In this document: positions 27,724-35,540 of the stretch, piece by piece | Position numbering within the stretch: position 1 is the first letter of the stretch | Layout: each line of letters starts with the position of its first letter | Source of the DNA: Paracoccaceae bacterium | GTDB taxonomy: Bacteria > Pseudomonadota > Alphaproteobacteria > Rhodobacterales > Rhodobacteraceae | Direction: 5' to 3' | DNA: 64,000 bases | NCBI GenBank assembly: GCA_014654775.1 | Contig: JACVZW010000073.1 | Location: 124,001-188,000 of the forward strand | Translations under genes and position numbers: made by a program | Notes under the pieces: generated by a model | What the model was told of the DNA's origin: nothing | The model's input: only the letters and a program-made list of their open reading frames with translations | The model's database searches: none

Positions 27724-27748
27724 CCTGACGGGATTTCTCCCCGCCAGG
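27724..27748 (-). promoter_or_regulatory. Hairpin in the rpsB leader
   Basis: On the transcribed minus strand CCTGGCGGG pairs with CCCGTCAGG around the loop GAGAAAT: nine pairs including one G-U, whereas the opposite strand would have an A-C mismatch. This bias fits an RNA structure in the rpsB 5' leader. A link to S2 autoregulation is inference. Confidence 0.4.
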
Positions 27749-27846
27749 CCCAAGCGAAGCCTGTGAAGTGCGCGCCGTTTAGGGGGTTTTGGCGCGGGAT
27801 GCAAGCGGGGTTGGGACTATCGGGCTGAAACGCCGGGCGAAGTCCT

Positions 27847-27884
27847 AAAATCTTCGAATTTTTTTGCAAATTTCTTCGAAGAAA
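27847..27884 (+). repeat. TTCGAA double-palindrome repeat, copy 1
   Basis: A 38-base element containing AAAATCTTCGAA and the palindrome TTTCTTCGAAGAAA joined by a T-rich TTGCAAA linker. An inverted copy at 32434-32475 differs at two of 38 positions. It lies just downstream of the small leftward membrane-protein gene. Confidence 0.9.
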
Positions 27885-27893
27885 CCTGCGCGT

Positions 27894-28076
27894 TCAGGAC
27901 GTGCGGCTGCGCAGCAAGGTAACGAGGAGCGTTGCGAGGCAGGCAAGGCCCAGAAGGTCGAGCATGCCATATTCGCGCGGAATGCCGTGCGCAAAGGTCG
28001 AGGCTTCGTATCCGGCGAACCAGCCTGACAATCCCCAGAACACCATCCAGACTGCGGCGCGTTGCTGCTGCGACAT
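27894..28076 (-). CDS. Small hypothetical membrane protein
   Basis: A 60-residue protein with two hydrophobic segments (AAVWMVFWGLSGWFAGYE and LLGLACLATLLVTLL) separated by a short HGIPREYGM loop, so probably two transmembrane helices. An AAGGGGG ribosome-binding site precedes the ATG at a normal distance, which supports it as a gene. I do not recognise a family. Its neighbours (rpsB downstream, a divergent sugar kinase upstream) give no functional clue. A TTCGAA double-palindrome repeat follows the stop. Confidence 0.65.
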   Translation of the reverse strand: MSQQQRAAVWMVFWGLSGWFAGYEASTFAHGIPREYGMLDLLGLACLATLLVTLLRSRTS

Positions 28077-28262
28077 GGCCTACCCCCCTTCCACGTCCAA
28101 CCACGGTGAAACAAATGGGATCGGGTCGCAGAGCAAACAAGGTGGGACGGCGGCGCGGGACTGTGCCGAAACCTCGTGGCAAAGTCCTCGTGCCGCATTT
28201 TGCGGGGGCGGGCGGTGGCGGCACGGGTTGAAAGCCCCTGCCCTTCGCCTCTAGATGGGCGC

Positions 28263-29159
28263 ATGAACACGCATCCCGACATCCTCTGCATCGGTTCGGT
28301 CCTGTGGGACATCATCGGCCGTTCCGCAATCGTGATGCGGCAGGGGTCGGACGTGCCGGGTCGGATCACCCGGCTGCCGGGGGGCGTGGCGATGAACATC
28401 GCGATGACGCTGTCGCGGTTCGGCCTGCGTCCTGCGGTGCTGACCTCCATCGGGCGCGATGCAGCCGGCGATGAACTGGTCGCCGCCTGCGCGCGGCTGG
28501 GTGTGGAGACGCGGTTCGCCTATCGGTCGGACGATCTGCCCACCGATCAATACATGGCGGTGGAAGGGGCGAATGGGCTGATTGCGGCCATTGCCGACGC
28601 CCATTCGCTCGAGGCGGCGGGGGAAAAGATCCTGCGCCCCTTGGCCGACGGGACGCTGGGCACGGAAGCCGCGCCTTGGGGTGGCATGATCGCGCTGGAT
28701 GGAAACCTGACCGTGCATCTTCTGGCGGAAATCGCCGCATCGCCCCTCTTTGCTGCGGCCGATCTGCGCGTGGCACCCGCCAGCCCCGGCAAGGCGGAAC
28801 GTCTGATCCCGCTTATGTCGCACGGGCGGGCGGTGCTATACGTCAATCTCGAAGAGGCGCGGCTGATCGGGCATGAGGCTTATGACAGTGCGGGCGCGGC
28901 GGCAGAAGGTCTGCTGGCGCGCGGCGCGGCGCGGGTTCTGGTCACCGATGGCGGGCGGGCCTGCGCGGAAGGCACTCAGGGCCAAGGCGTGATCGTCGAT
29001 CACCCGCCACAGGTGATGGTGACGCGGGTCACGGGCGCGGGCGACACCTTCATGGCCGCCCATGTGGTGGCCGAACGGCGCGGCGCGGATCGGGCAGCGG
29101 CCCTTGCCGCCGCGATCCGGGCGGCTGCCACCTATGTCAGTGGGGAGACACCGGCATGA
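28263..29159 (+). CDS. psuK: PfkB-family kinase, probable pseudouridine kinase
   Basis: A 298-residue ribokinase-fold kinase. The N-terminal DILCIGSVLWDIIGRS and the GGVAMNIAMTLSRFGLRPA motif mark the PfkB family, and the C-terminal VTRVTGAGDTFMAAHV carries the catalytic aspartate and anion hole. The substrate is inferred from context: pseudouridine-5'-phosphate glycosidase is encoded two genes downstream in the same operon, so this enzyme most likely phosphorylates pseudouridine, giving the glycosidase its substrate. The stop overlaps the next gene's start as ATGA. Confidence 0.88.
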   Translation: MNTHPDILCIGSVLWDIIGRSAIVMRQGSDVPGRITRLPGGVAMNIAMTLSRFGLRPAVLTSIGRDAAGDELVAACARLGVETRFAYRSDDLPTDQYMAVEGANGLIAAIADAHSLEAAGEKILRPLADGTLGTEAAPWGGMIALDGNLTVHLLAEIAASPLFAAADLRVAPASPGKAERLIPLMSHGRAVLYVNLEEARLIGHEAYDSAGAAAEGLLARGAARVLVTDGGRACAEGTQGQGVIVDHPPQVMVTRVTGAGDTFMAAHVVAERRGADRAAALAAAIRAAATYVSGETPA

Positions 29160-29737
29160 GCAGGTTCACGCGGATGACATGGCTGAACCCGCCCGAAGAG
29201 GCGGTGGAGGTTCCGGGCGGGATCGAAGTCGTGACCGGCGAGAGGACGGATTTCTGGCGCGAGACCTTCTACGGGTTTGTCCGCCACAACGGGCATTTCC
29301 TATGGGAATCCGTGCAGGGGGATTTCACAGCGGAAGTGACCATCTCGGGGAAGTACCGCGCGCTTTACGATCAGGCGGGGCTGATGATGCTGCTGTCGGA
29401 TCAGCACTGGATCAAGTGCGGTGTGGAGGTGAATGACGGCGTGCCAGTCTTTTCGACGGTGGTGACGAACCTGCGGTCGGACTGGGCGACGATGCCCCTG
29501 CCCTTTGATCCCACGACGGTGCGGCTGCGGCTGAGCCGTCACGGCGATGCGGTGCGGGTGGATGTGGCGCGGCCCGAGGGCGGCTGGTGGCTCGCGCGGT
29601 TGGGATACATGCCCGCAGGCCTGCCCGCCAAGGTGGGGATCATGGCTTGTTCGCCGGAACGGGCGCGGTTCCGGGTGGTGTTCCGCGACTATCGCTGTGG
29701 CCCGGCCATCGCGCGTGATCTGCATAACGGAGAGTGA
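29156..29737 (+). CDS. DUF1349 domain protein in pseudouridine operon
   Basis: A 193-residue protein of the DUF1349 family, a concanavalin-like beta-sandwich. It is recognised by TDFWRETFYGFVRHNGHFLW, the YDQAGLMMLLSDQHWIKCG segment and VVTNLRSDW. Some DUF1349 proteins resemble carbohydrate-binding or regulatory proteins, but no activity is established for this group. It overlaps the kinase gene by four bases and ends one base before psuG, so all three are translationally coupled. This suggests an accessory role in pseudouridine or nucleoside breakdown. Confidence 0.88.
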   Translation: MSRFTRMTWLNPPEEAVEVPGGIEVVTGERTDFWRETFYGFVRHNGHFLWESVQGDFTAEVTISGKYRALYDQAGLMMLLSDQHWIKCGVEVNDGVPVFSTVVTNLRSDWATMPLPFDPTTVRLRLSRHGDAVRVDVARPEGGWWLARLGYMPAGLPAKVGIMACSPERARFRVVFRDYRCGPAIARDLHNGE

Positions 29738-29738
29738 G

Positions 29739-30650
29739 ATGGATGTGCTGACCTTTGCGCCCGAAGTGGCCGTTGCGCTGCAGAAGGGCGCGCCAGTGGT
29801 GGCGCTGGAATCCACCATCATCACCCATGGGATGCCCTTTCCGCAAAATCTGGAAACCGCGCAAAGGGTCGAGGCCGAGGTCCGCGCCCATGGTGCGGTG
29901 CCCGCCACGATGGCGGTGATTGAGGGGCGCATCCATGTCGGGCTGACAGAGGGGGAACTTTTGTCCCTGGCGCAGGCGAAGGGGGTTGCAAAGCTGTCAC
30001 GCGCCGATCTGGCGGCTTGTCTTGCGACAGGCGGCACCGGGGCCACGACGGTGGCCGCCACGATGATCTGCGCGCGGCTGGCGGGGATTTCCGTCTTTGC
30101 CACGGGCGGGATCGGCGGCGTGCATCGCGGGGCGGAAACGAGTTTCGACATCAGCGCCGATCTACCGGAACTGGCGCAGACGGCGGTGACGGTGGTGGCG
30201 GCCGGGGCGAAGGCGATCCTTGACCTGCCCAAGACGCTGGAATGGCTGGAAACGGCGGGGGTCCCGGTCATCGCCTTTGGGCAGGATGCCTTTCCGGCCT
30301 TCTGGTCGCGCGAGTCCGGGTTGAAGGCGCCCTTGCGGATGGACCGAGCCGAGGACATCGCGGCGGCAGCACGGATGCGGGCGCGGCTGGGGCTGCCCGG
30401 CGGGCAGCTTGTGGCCAATCCGATTCCGGCAGCGGCCGAGATCCCGCGGGCCGAGATCATGCCGGTGGTGGAGGCCGCATTGGCCGATGCGGCAGCGCAA
30501 GGGATCGCCGCCAAGGCGGTGACGCCTTTCCTGCTGCAGCGCATCTTCGAATTGACGGAGGGGCGGTCGCTGGAGGCCAATATCGCCCTTGTTCTGAACA
30601 ATGCGCGGCTGGGGGCTGCGATTGCGGGGGCCATGGCGCGCGGGGCGTGA
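29739..30650 (+). CDS. psuG: Pseudouridine-5'-phosphate glycosidase
   Basis: Cleaves the C-glycosidic bond of pseudouridine 5'-phosphate to uracil and ribose 5-phosphate. The 303-residue product shows VVALESTIITHGMPFPQNLE, TMAVIEGRIHVGL, the SRADLAACLATGGTGATTVA segment, FATGGIGGVHRG and the C-terminal NIALVLNNARLGA, all typical of PsuG. The conserved glutamate, lysine and aspartate region is intact as far as can be seen. Start and stop are consistent with a 300-residue family. It ends the psuK-DUF1349-psuG operon. Confidence 0.95.
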   Translation: MDVLTFAPEVAVALQKGAPVVALESTIITHGMPFPQNLETAQRVEAEVRAHGAVPATMAVIEGRIHVGLTEGELLSLAQAKGVAKLSRADLAACLATGGTGATTVAATMICARLAGISVFATGGIGGVHRGAETSFDISADLPELAQTAVTVVAAGAKAILDLPKTLEWLETAGVPVIAFGQDAFPAFWSRESGLKAPLRMDRAEDIAAAARMRARLGLPGGQLVANPIPAAAEIPRAEIMPVVEAALADAAAQGIAAKAVTPFLLQRIFELTEGRSLEANIALVLNNARLGAAIAGAMARGA

Positions 30651-30712
30651 AGGTTCGGGTTGTGCGGGCCGCGCGCTGTTCCTAGATTGGCGGGAACAAG
30701 GGAACCGGGGCA

Positions 30713-31390
30713 ATGAGCGAAACATCACCGCCGCGGCGCAGCCTTCTTGGCGCGCTGCGGGCGAGCTTTCTGACGGGACTGGTCGTCGTCCTGCCCACGG
30801 GGTTGACCCTGTGGCTGATCTGGTCGGTCGTGGGCTGGCTGGACGCGTGGATATTGCCGCTGATCCCCGCGGCCTATCAGCCCGAGGAAATTGTGCATCG
30901 GGTCTTTGGACCGGATGTGTCTTTCCCGCTGCGGGGCGTGGGGGTGGCGGTCTTCCTTGTCTTCACCGTCCTAATCGGCTGGATGGCACGGGGGTTTCTG
31001 GGCCGGACGCTGATGGGTCAGGCCGAGCGGTTCGTCGACCGGGTGCCCGTGGTGCGGTCGGTCTATGGCGGGCTGAAGCAGATCACCGAAACGGTTTTCG
31101 CGCAGAAGGAAAAGACCTTCGACCGGACCTGTCTGGTGGAGTTTCCGCGCCCCGGCGTCTGGGCGGTGGGTCTTGTCGCCTCTTCGCCCAAGGGCGAGAT
31201 CGCGGCGAAGCTGCCGGGCGACATGATCGCGGTGTTCGTTGCGCTGACCCCGCTCACCTCCGGCGTGCTCATCTACGTTCCGCGCGAGACGGTGATCTTT
31301 CTGGATATGAAACCGGACGAGGCGGCGAAACTGGTCGTGTCGGGCGGGCTGGTCTATCCGGCGGCGAAAGAGCCGCTGATCTCCAAGTGA
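30713..31390 (+). CDS. DUF502 membrane protein
   Basis: A 225-residue inner-membrane protein of the DUF502 family, with two N-proximal transmembrane segments (ASFLTGLVVVLPTGLTLWLI and VGVAVFLVFTVLIGWMAR) and a conserved soluble domain: DRVPVVRSVYGGLKQITETV and the VFVALTPLTSGVLIYVPRE segment. Function is unknown. It ends one base before the stop of the convergent patatin gene; no terminator fits between them, so transcription may overlap. Confidence 0.92.
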   Translation: MSETSPPRRSLLGALRASFLTGLVVVLPTGLTLWLIWSVVGWLDAWILPLIPAAYQPEEIVHRVFGPDVSFPLRGVGVAVFLVFTVLIGWMARGFLGRTLMGQAERFVDRVPVVRSVYGGLKQITETVFAQKEKTFDRTCLVEFPRPGVWAVGLVASSPKGEIAAKLPGDMIAVFVALTPLTSGVLIYVPRETVIFLDMKPDEAAKLVVSGGLVYPAAKEPLISK

Positions 31391-31391
31391 C

Positions 31392-32408
31392 CTAGGCCAG
31401 CAGCGCGTTGAGATCGAGGCTGCCGCGTTGGCCAAGATCGCGCCCGTGGCTGGCAAGGAAGGCATCGGTCGCGGCGCGGCCTGCATCATGCAGGCGCGTG
31501 ATCAGGCCGGGATTGGGCGAAAGCTTGGTGCCCGCAGAGAGTTCCGTCATCAGGGCGTCATCGGCGATCAGGTGCAGAAGCACATCCTTCATCTGCCCCC
31601 GCTCCATCCGGCCTTCGGCGATCAGCCGTTTCACGAACTTGATCGCGCGCAACTCGCCCAGAAGGGCGGCGTGGAAGCTGATCTCGTTGATGCGGTTCTG
31701 GATATCCAGCGGGGACATCGGCACGGCGTCCCGGAGCCATGGATTGATCGAGACGATGACGATGTCGTCGGGCAGATCAGGGGCGTAAAGCGGGTAAAGC
31801 GGCGGATTGCCGGAATAGCCGCCATCCCAATAGGTTTCGCCCTCGATCGTGACGGCCTGAAAGACGGTGGGCAGGCAGGCGGAGGCCAAAAGCGCCTCGG
31901 GCGTGAGGTCGTCCCCTTCGAAGACGCGGATGCGGCCCGTGCGCACATTGGTGGCGCCGACGAAGAGGCGCGGGCCCGCACTGGCGCAGACCCCGGAGAA
32001 ATCGAGGCGGCGGACGACCGGCTCCAGCGGGTTTTCCCAGAACGGACCCCAGCCATAGGGGGACCAGACCTGCGCCGCGAGGCCTTGAGGCGAGACGGGG
32101 AAGGCCGTCTCCACCGCTTCGGTCAGCGCGCGCGAGGCGGTCCAGAAGGGCTGCATCCAGCGCGCCATGCGGAAATCACCCACATTGGCGACTTGCGCCC
32201 AGAGCGCGGCGAGACTGTCCTTCGCACCCTGCCGCCCGCCTGCGATCATCCCCGCCTTGAAGGCCGCCGCATTAAGCGCCCCGGCCGAGGTGCCGGACAA
32301 GGCGGCGACTTCGATCCCCTCCTCGTCCAGCAGGCGGTCAAGCACGCCCCACGTGAAGGCGCCATGCGCGCCGCCGCCTTGTAGGGCGAGGTTGAGGCGG
32401 ATGGTCAT
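31392..32408 (-). CDS. Patatin-like phospholipase
   Basis: A 338-residue serine lipid hydrolase of the patatin family. The oxyanion-hole motif is LALQGGGAHGAFTWG, the nucleophile elbow is ALSGTSAGALNAAA (G-x-S-x-G), and the catalytic aspartate lies in YWDGGYSGNPPL (DGG). No signal peptide is visible, so it is probably cytoplasmic or membrane-peripheral. The frame stays open for 31 codons upstream through a TTCGAA palindrome repeat; the chosen ATG (MTIRLNLALQGG) gives the family's normal N-terminus. Confidence 0.92.
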   Translation of the reverse strand: MTIRLNLALQGGGAHGAFTWGVLDRLLDEEGIEVAALSGTSAGALNAAAFKAGMIAGGRQGAKDSLAALWAQVANVGDFRMARWMQPFWTASRALTEAVETAFPVSPQGLAAQVWSPYGWGPFWENPLEPVVRRLDFSGVCASAGPRLFVGATNVRTGRIRVFEGDDLTPEALLASACLPTVFQAVTIEGETYWDGGYSGNPPLYPLYAPDLPDDIVIVSINPWLRDAVPMSPLDIQNRINEISFHAALLGELRAIKFVKRLIAEGRMERGQMKDVLLHLIADDALMTELSAGTKLSPNPGLITRLHDAGRAATDAFLASHGRDLGQRGSLDLNALLA

Positions 32409-32433
32409 GCGAGGAACCCTGCCGGGCTGGGCC

Positions 32434-32475
32434 AAATTTCTTCGAAGAAATTTGCAAAAATCTTCGAAGATTTTT
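32434..32475 (-). repeat. TTCGAA double-palindrome repeat, copy 2
   Basis: Two perfect palindromes, AAATTTCTTCGAAGAAATTT and AAATCTTCGAAGATTT, separated by GCAA. The reverse complement matches the 27847 copy at 36 of 38 positions. It lies between the patatin start and the bdhA stop. Confidence 0.9.
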
Positions 32476-32478
32476 CCA

Positions 32479-33252
32479 TCACAGCGCCGTCCATCCGCCA
32501 TCCACGCTGATCGTGGTGCCGGTCACCTGATCGGCATAGGGCGAGCAGAGATAGAGAACCGTGCCGCCGATCTGTTCGCTGGTGGCAAATTGGCGAGAGG
32601 GTTGACGCAGCAGCATCACGTCGCGGATCACCGTGTCCCGGTCCATGTTGTGCACCTTCATCTGGTCAGGGATCTGCGCCTCGACAAGGGGGGTTAGGAC
32701 ATAGCCGGGGCAGATGGCGTTGCAGGTGATCCCCTGCCCCGCCGTTTCCAGCGCGACGGTCTTGGTCAGGCCCACGACGGCGTGTTTGGAGGCGACATAG
32801 GCGCTTTTGTAGGGGCTGGCGGTAAGGCCATGGGCGCTGGCGATGTCGATGATCCGGCCCCAGCCCTTGGCGCGCATGCCCGGCAGGGCGGCGGCGATGG
32901 TGTGGAAGGCGGAGGAGAGGTTGATCGCGATGATCTGGTTCCACTTGTCGATGGGAAACTCTTCAACCGGGGCGACGTGCTGGATGCCTGCATTGTTCAC
33001 GAGGATGTCGCAGGCGCCCGCCTTTTCGATCAGCCCGCGGCAGTCTTCGGCCTTGGACATGTCGGCGGCGATGTAGCGCGCAGTGACGCCATGATCGGCG
33101 GCGATCTGCGCGGCCAGCGCGTGATCCTCGGGCCGGTCGGTAAAGCTGTTGAGGACGACATCGGCCCCGGCCTTTGCCAGTTCCACGGCCACGCCCAGAC
33201 CGATGCCGGAATTCGATCCGGTGATGATCGCGGTTTTGCCCTTCAGGTCCAT
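32479..33252 (-). CDS. bdhA: 3-hydroxybutyrate dehydrogenase (SDR family)
   Basis: NAD-dependent short-chain dehydrogenase converting D-3-hydroxybutyrate to acetoacetate, part of polyhydroxybutyrate/ketone-body use. The 257-residue product has the cofactor motif TGSNSGIG (residues 11-18), the NNAGIQHVAPVEEF segment, the catalytic serine in IDIASAHGLTASPYKSAY with the YVASK dyad, and the BDH-like GTTISVDGGWTAL ending. The chosen ATG follows GGGGGACGAG; longer in-frame starts bury that site. Upstream on the same strand lies a possible small RNA or attenuator ending in a strong terminator 93 bases before the start. Confidence 0.92.
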   Translation of the reverse strand: MDLKGKTAIITGSNSGIGLGVAVELAKAGADVVLNSFTDRPEDHALAAQIAADHGVTARYIAADMSKAEDCRGLIEKAGACDILVNNAGIQHVAPVEEFPIDKWNQIIAINLSSAFHTIAAALPGMRAKGWGRIIDIASAHGLTASPYKSAYVASKHAVVGLTKTVALETAGQGITCNAICPGYVLTPLVEAQIPDQMKVHNMDRDTVIRDVMLLRQPSRQFATSEQIGGTVLYLCSPYADQVTGTTISVDGGWTAL

Positions 33253-33344
33253 CTCGTCCCCCATTTGCTGCAGGTGCAAAGCTATGCCTGCTGCGGGGGC
33301 GAAATCCAGCCCTGATGCATCCGCATCGCGGGGGCGTGATGCAT

Positions 33345-33372
33345 AAAAAAACGCCGGCCAGAGGCCGGCGTT
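33345..33372 (-). terminator. Strong minus-strand terminator upstream of bdhA
   Basis: On the minus strand AACGCCGGCC / GGCCGGCGTT with a TCT loop runs into seven consecutive T residues. No protein gene lies upstream on this strand within reach, so it must end an RNA starting in the 33.4 kb region. Confidence 0.9.
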
Positions 33373-33419
33373 CAGTTATTGAGGCAGGTTTCATACAGGC
33401 AAGAAACCTATCGAGCAGT
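33345..33419 (-). ncRNA. Candidate small RNA or bdhA leader attenuator
   Basis: A compact leftward unit of about 75 nucleotides. The likely promoter is TATATA (33426-33431) with a weak -35 TTGGAT 17 bases upstream (33449-33454). The transcript would contain a hairpin AGGTTTC / GAAACCT with a ten-base loop and then the strong terminator, with no open frame of note. It is either an independent small RNA or a premature-termination leader of bdhA, which starts 93 bases beyond the T-run. Not recognised as a known RNA family. Confidence 0.5.
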
Positions 33420-33425
33420 GCCCTC

Positions 33426-33454
33426 TATATACGCGCCCTCTTGCCGGTATCCAA
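33426..33454 (-). promoter_or_regulatory. Putative promoter of the bdhA-upstream RNA
   Basis: Minus-strand hexamers TTGGAT and TATATA with a 17-base spacer. The -35 matches consensus at only three positions; the -10 at four. The spacing and the downstream hairpin-terminator unit are the main support. Confidence 0.4.
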
Positions 33455-33532
33455 GCTAAAAGTTTGAAAAGGCAGGCAAGCAGGTCTAGGGTTCGGGCAA
33501 AGAAAAACGACAGTGGCGGGAGTGTCGCGGAA

Positions 33533-35344
33533 ATGGGAACGGTGAATTTCACAGCACTAAGGGCGATGGCGGTAGCGGCGGTGTGCAGTCTGCTGCCGCT
33601 GGCGGCACAGGCCGATACGCATGGCATAGCTATGTATGGCAAGCCTGCCTTGCCCCCGGATTTTGTGTCCCTGCCCTATGCAAACCCGGATGCGCCCAAG
33701 GGCGGGCGCATCGTTTTCGGGGAAAGCGGAGGCTTTGATTCCCTCAACCCCTTCATCGTGAACGGCATCGCCCCGGCGGGGATCAGTGCGCATACGATCG
33801 AGACGCTGCTCGGCCGATCCTATGACGAACCCTTCACCCTTTACGGCCTGCTGGCCGAATCGGTGGTGACCGATGACGCCCGGACCTTCGTGGAATTCAC
33901 CCTGCGGCCCGAGGCCCGATTCTCGGACGGCAGCCCGGTCACGGTGGAAGATGTGATCTGGTCCTTTGAGACGCTGGGCACACAGGGCCAGCCCCGCTAT
34001 GCCGCCGCCTATGGCAAGGTGTCGACGGTCGAAAAGGTGAGCGAGCGCGGCGTGCGCTTCACCTTCAACACCGAAGACCGGGAACTGCCCCTGATCCTTG
34101 GCCTGCGGCCGATCCTGAAGAAGGCGCAGTGGGAGGGGAAGGATTTCACCGTCTCGTCGCTGGAGCCGATCATCGGGTCGGGCCCCTATGTGGTCGCGGA
34201 ATTGGAAGCGGGGCGGTTCATCACTTACGCCAAGGACCCGGACTGGTGGGGGGCGGATCTGGCCTTCAACCGGGGTCAGCACAATCTGGATGAAATCCGC
34301 TACGACTATTTCGGCGATGCGGGCGTTGTGTTCGAGGCCTTCAAGGCGGGCGAGATCACCTCTTGGCGCGAAACCAACCCGGTGAAATGGGAACAGCAGT
34401 ATGATTTCCCGGCGGTGATGGCGGGGGATGTGGTGAAGTCGGTCATCCCGCATTCGCGCCCCTCGGGGATCGAAGGCTTCGTCTTCAACACGCGGCGGCC
34501 CCTCTTTCAGGATTGGCGGGTGCGCGAGGCGCTGATCACCGCCTTCAATTTCGAACTGATCAACCAGACCCTGAACGGCGGCATCCCGCCGCGCATCCAG
34601 AGCTACTTCTCCAACTCGCCCTTGGGCATGACGCCCGGCGCGCCCGCCGAAGGCCGGGTTGCGGAACTGCTGGAGCCGTTCAAGGCGGACCTCCTGCCCG
34701 GCGCGTTGGAAGGCTATACCCTGCCCGTGGGTGATGGGTCCGAGGCAAACCGTGGCGCGATCCGCACGGCGACGGCCCTGTTGGAAGAGGCGGGCTGGAC
34801 CGTGCAGGACGGCGTGTTGAAGAACGCGGCCGGTGAACCCTTCGCCTTCGAGATCGTGCTGGTGAACGGGGCGACCGACATCATCAACGCGGCCACGATC
34901 TATGTGGAAGGGCTGAAGCGGCTGGGCATCGAAGCGACGCTGACGACCATCGATTCGGCGCAGTACAAGGAACGGACGACGAATTACGATTTCGACATGA
35001 CGCACTATATCCGTTCCGTGTCGCTGTCGCCGGGGAATGAGCAGACGCTCTACTGGGGGTCGAAAGGCGTGACCGAACCCGGCACTCGGAACTGGATGGG
35101 CATGAATTCGCCTGCCGCCGAGGCGATGATCGCCACCATGGTTGCCGCGCGCAACCCGGACGATTTCATTGCCGCCGTGCAGGCCTTGGACCGTATCCTG
35201 ACGAGCGGGCGCTATGTCATTCCGATCTGGTATTCGGATGTGTCGCGCCTTGCGCATCGGAAGGAGTTGAAGTTCCCCGAGCGCCTGCCGCTTTATGGCG
35301 ACTGGCCGGGCTTCCAGCCGGAGGTCTGGTGGTATGAGGAATGA
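33533..35344 (+). CDS. Periplasmic peptide/solute-binding protein, family 5
   Basis: A 603-residue extracellular solute-binding protein for an ABC importer of the oligopeptide/dipeptide type. A signal peptide (MAVAAVCSLLPLAAQA) precedes the mature DTHGIAMYG. The family-5 signature region is visible in DAPKGGRIVFGESGGFDSLN, then SDGSPVTVEDVIWSFETL and FVFNTRRPLFQDWRVREAL. The chosen ATG gives a normal signal peptide; a longer in-frame start adds 23 basic residues. This subgroup (close to YejA) usually sits with two permeases and an ATPase; none follows here, so it works with subunits encoded elsewhere. Confidence 0.93.
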   Translation: MGTVNFTALRAMAVAAVCSLLPLAAQADTHGIAMYGKPALPPDFVSLPYANPDAPKGGRIVFGESGGFDSLNPFIVNGIAPAGISAHTIETLLGRSYDEPFTLYGLLAESVVTDDARTFVEFTLRPEARFSDGSPVTVEDVIWSFETLGTQGQPRYAAAYGKVSTVEKVSERGVRFTFNTEDRELPLILGLRPILKKAQWEGKDFTVSSLEPIIGSGPYVVAELEAGRFITYAKDPDWWGADLAFNRGQHNLDEIRYDYFGDAGVVFEAFKAGEITSWRETNPVKWEQQYDFPAVMAGDVVKSVIPHSRPSGIEGFVFNTRRPLFQDWRVREALITAFNFELINQTLNGGIPPRIQSYFSNSPLGMTPGAPAEGRVAELLEPFKADLLPGALEGYTLPVGDGSEANRGAIRTATALLEEAGWTVQDGVLKNAAGEPFAFEIVLVNGATDIINAATIYVEGLKRLGIEATLTTIDSAQYKERTTNYDFDMTHYIRSVSLSPGNEQTLYWGSKGVTEPGTRNWMGMNSPAAEAMIATMVAARNPDDFIAAVQALDRILTSGRYVIPIWYSDVSRLAHRKELKFPERLPLYGDWPGFQPEVWWYEE

Positions 35345-35354
35345 GGAGCGGGCG

Positions 35355-35471
35355 ATGAAGAAGGCAGTCGTGATGCTGGCCCTGCTGGCGGCGCTGGCGG
35401 GCTGTGCAACGATCGAAGGCGCGGGTCAGGACATTTCCTCCGGCGCGCGGGCGGTCGGAAATCTGTTCTAG
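35355..35471 (+). CDS. Entericidin-like small lipoprotein
   Basis: A 38-residue lipoprotein: MKKAVVMLALLAALAGC forms a signal peptide with lipobox LAGC, and the mature peptide CATIEGAGQDISSGA matches the entericidin A/B pattern. Entericidins are tiny outer-envelope lipoproteins linked to stress and stationary phase. The ATG is preceded by GAGGAGCGGGCG, starts ten bases after the solute-binding-protein gene, and a terminator follows the stop, so it is probably the last gene of that transcript. Confidence 0.85.
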   Translation: MKKAVVMLALLAALAGCATIEGAGQDISSGARAVGNLF

Positions 35472-35499
35472 GGATGCCCTTCGGGGCAGGGTTTCGCAG

Positions 35500-35525
35500 G
35501 GCCGGGCCGCAATGCCCGGCCTTTT
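35500..35525 (+). terminator. Terminator after entericidin-like gene
   Basis: Stem GGCCGGGC / GCCCGGCC with a six-base loop, followed by TTTT, 28 bases after the lipoprotein stop. Confidence 0.85.
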
Positions 35526-35540
35526 GCTAGCAGGCAGCCG

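Noticed and set aside
32409-32501. A 31-codon N-terminal extension of the patatin gene.
   Set aside because: It is translated from the TTCGAA palindrome repeat (KIFEDFCKFLRRN) and precedes a start that matches the family; the extension is probably an accident of the repeat.
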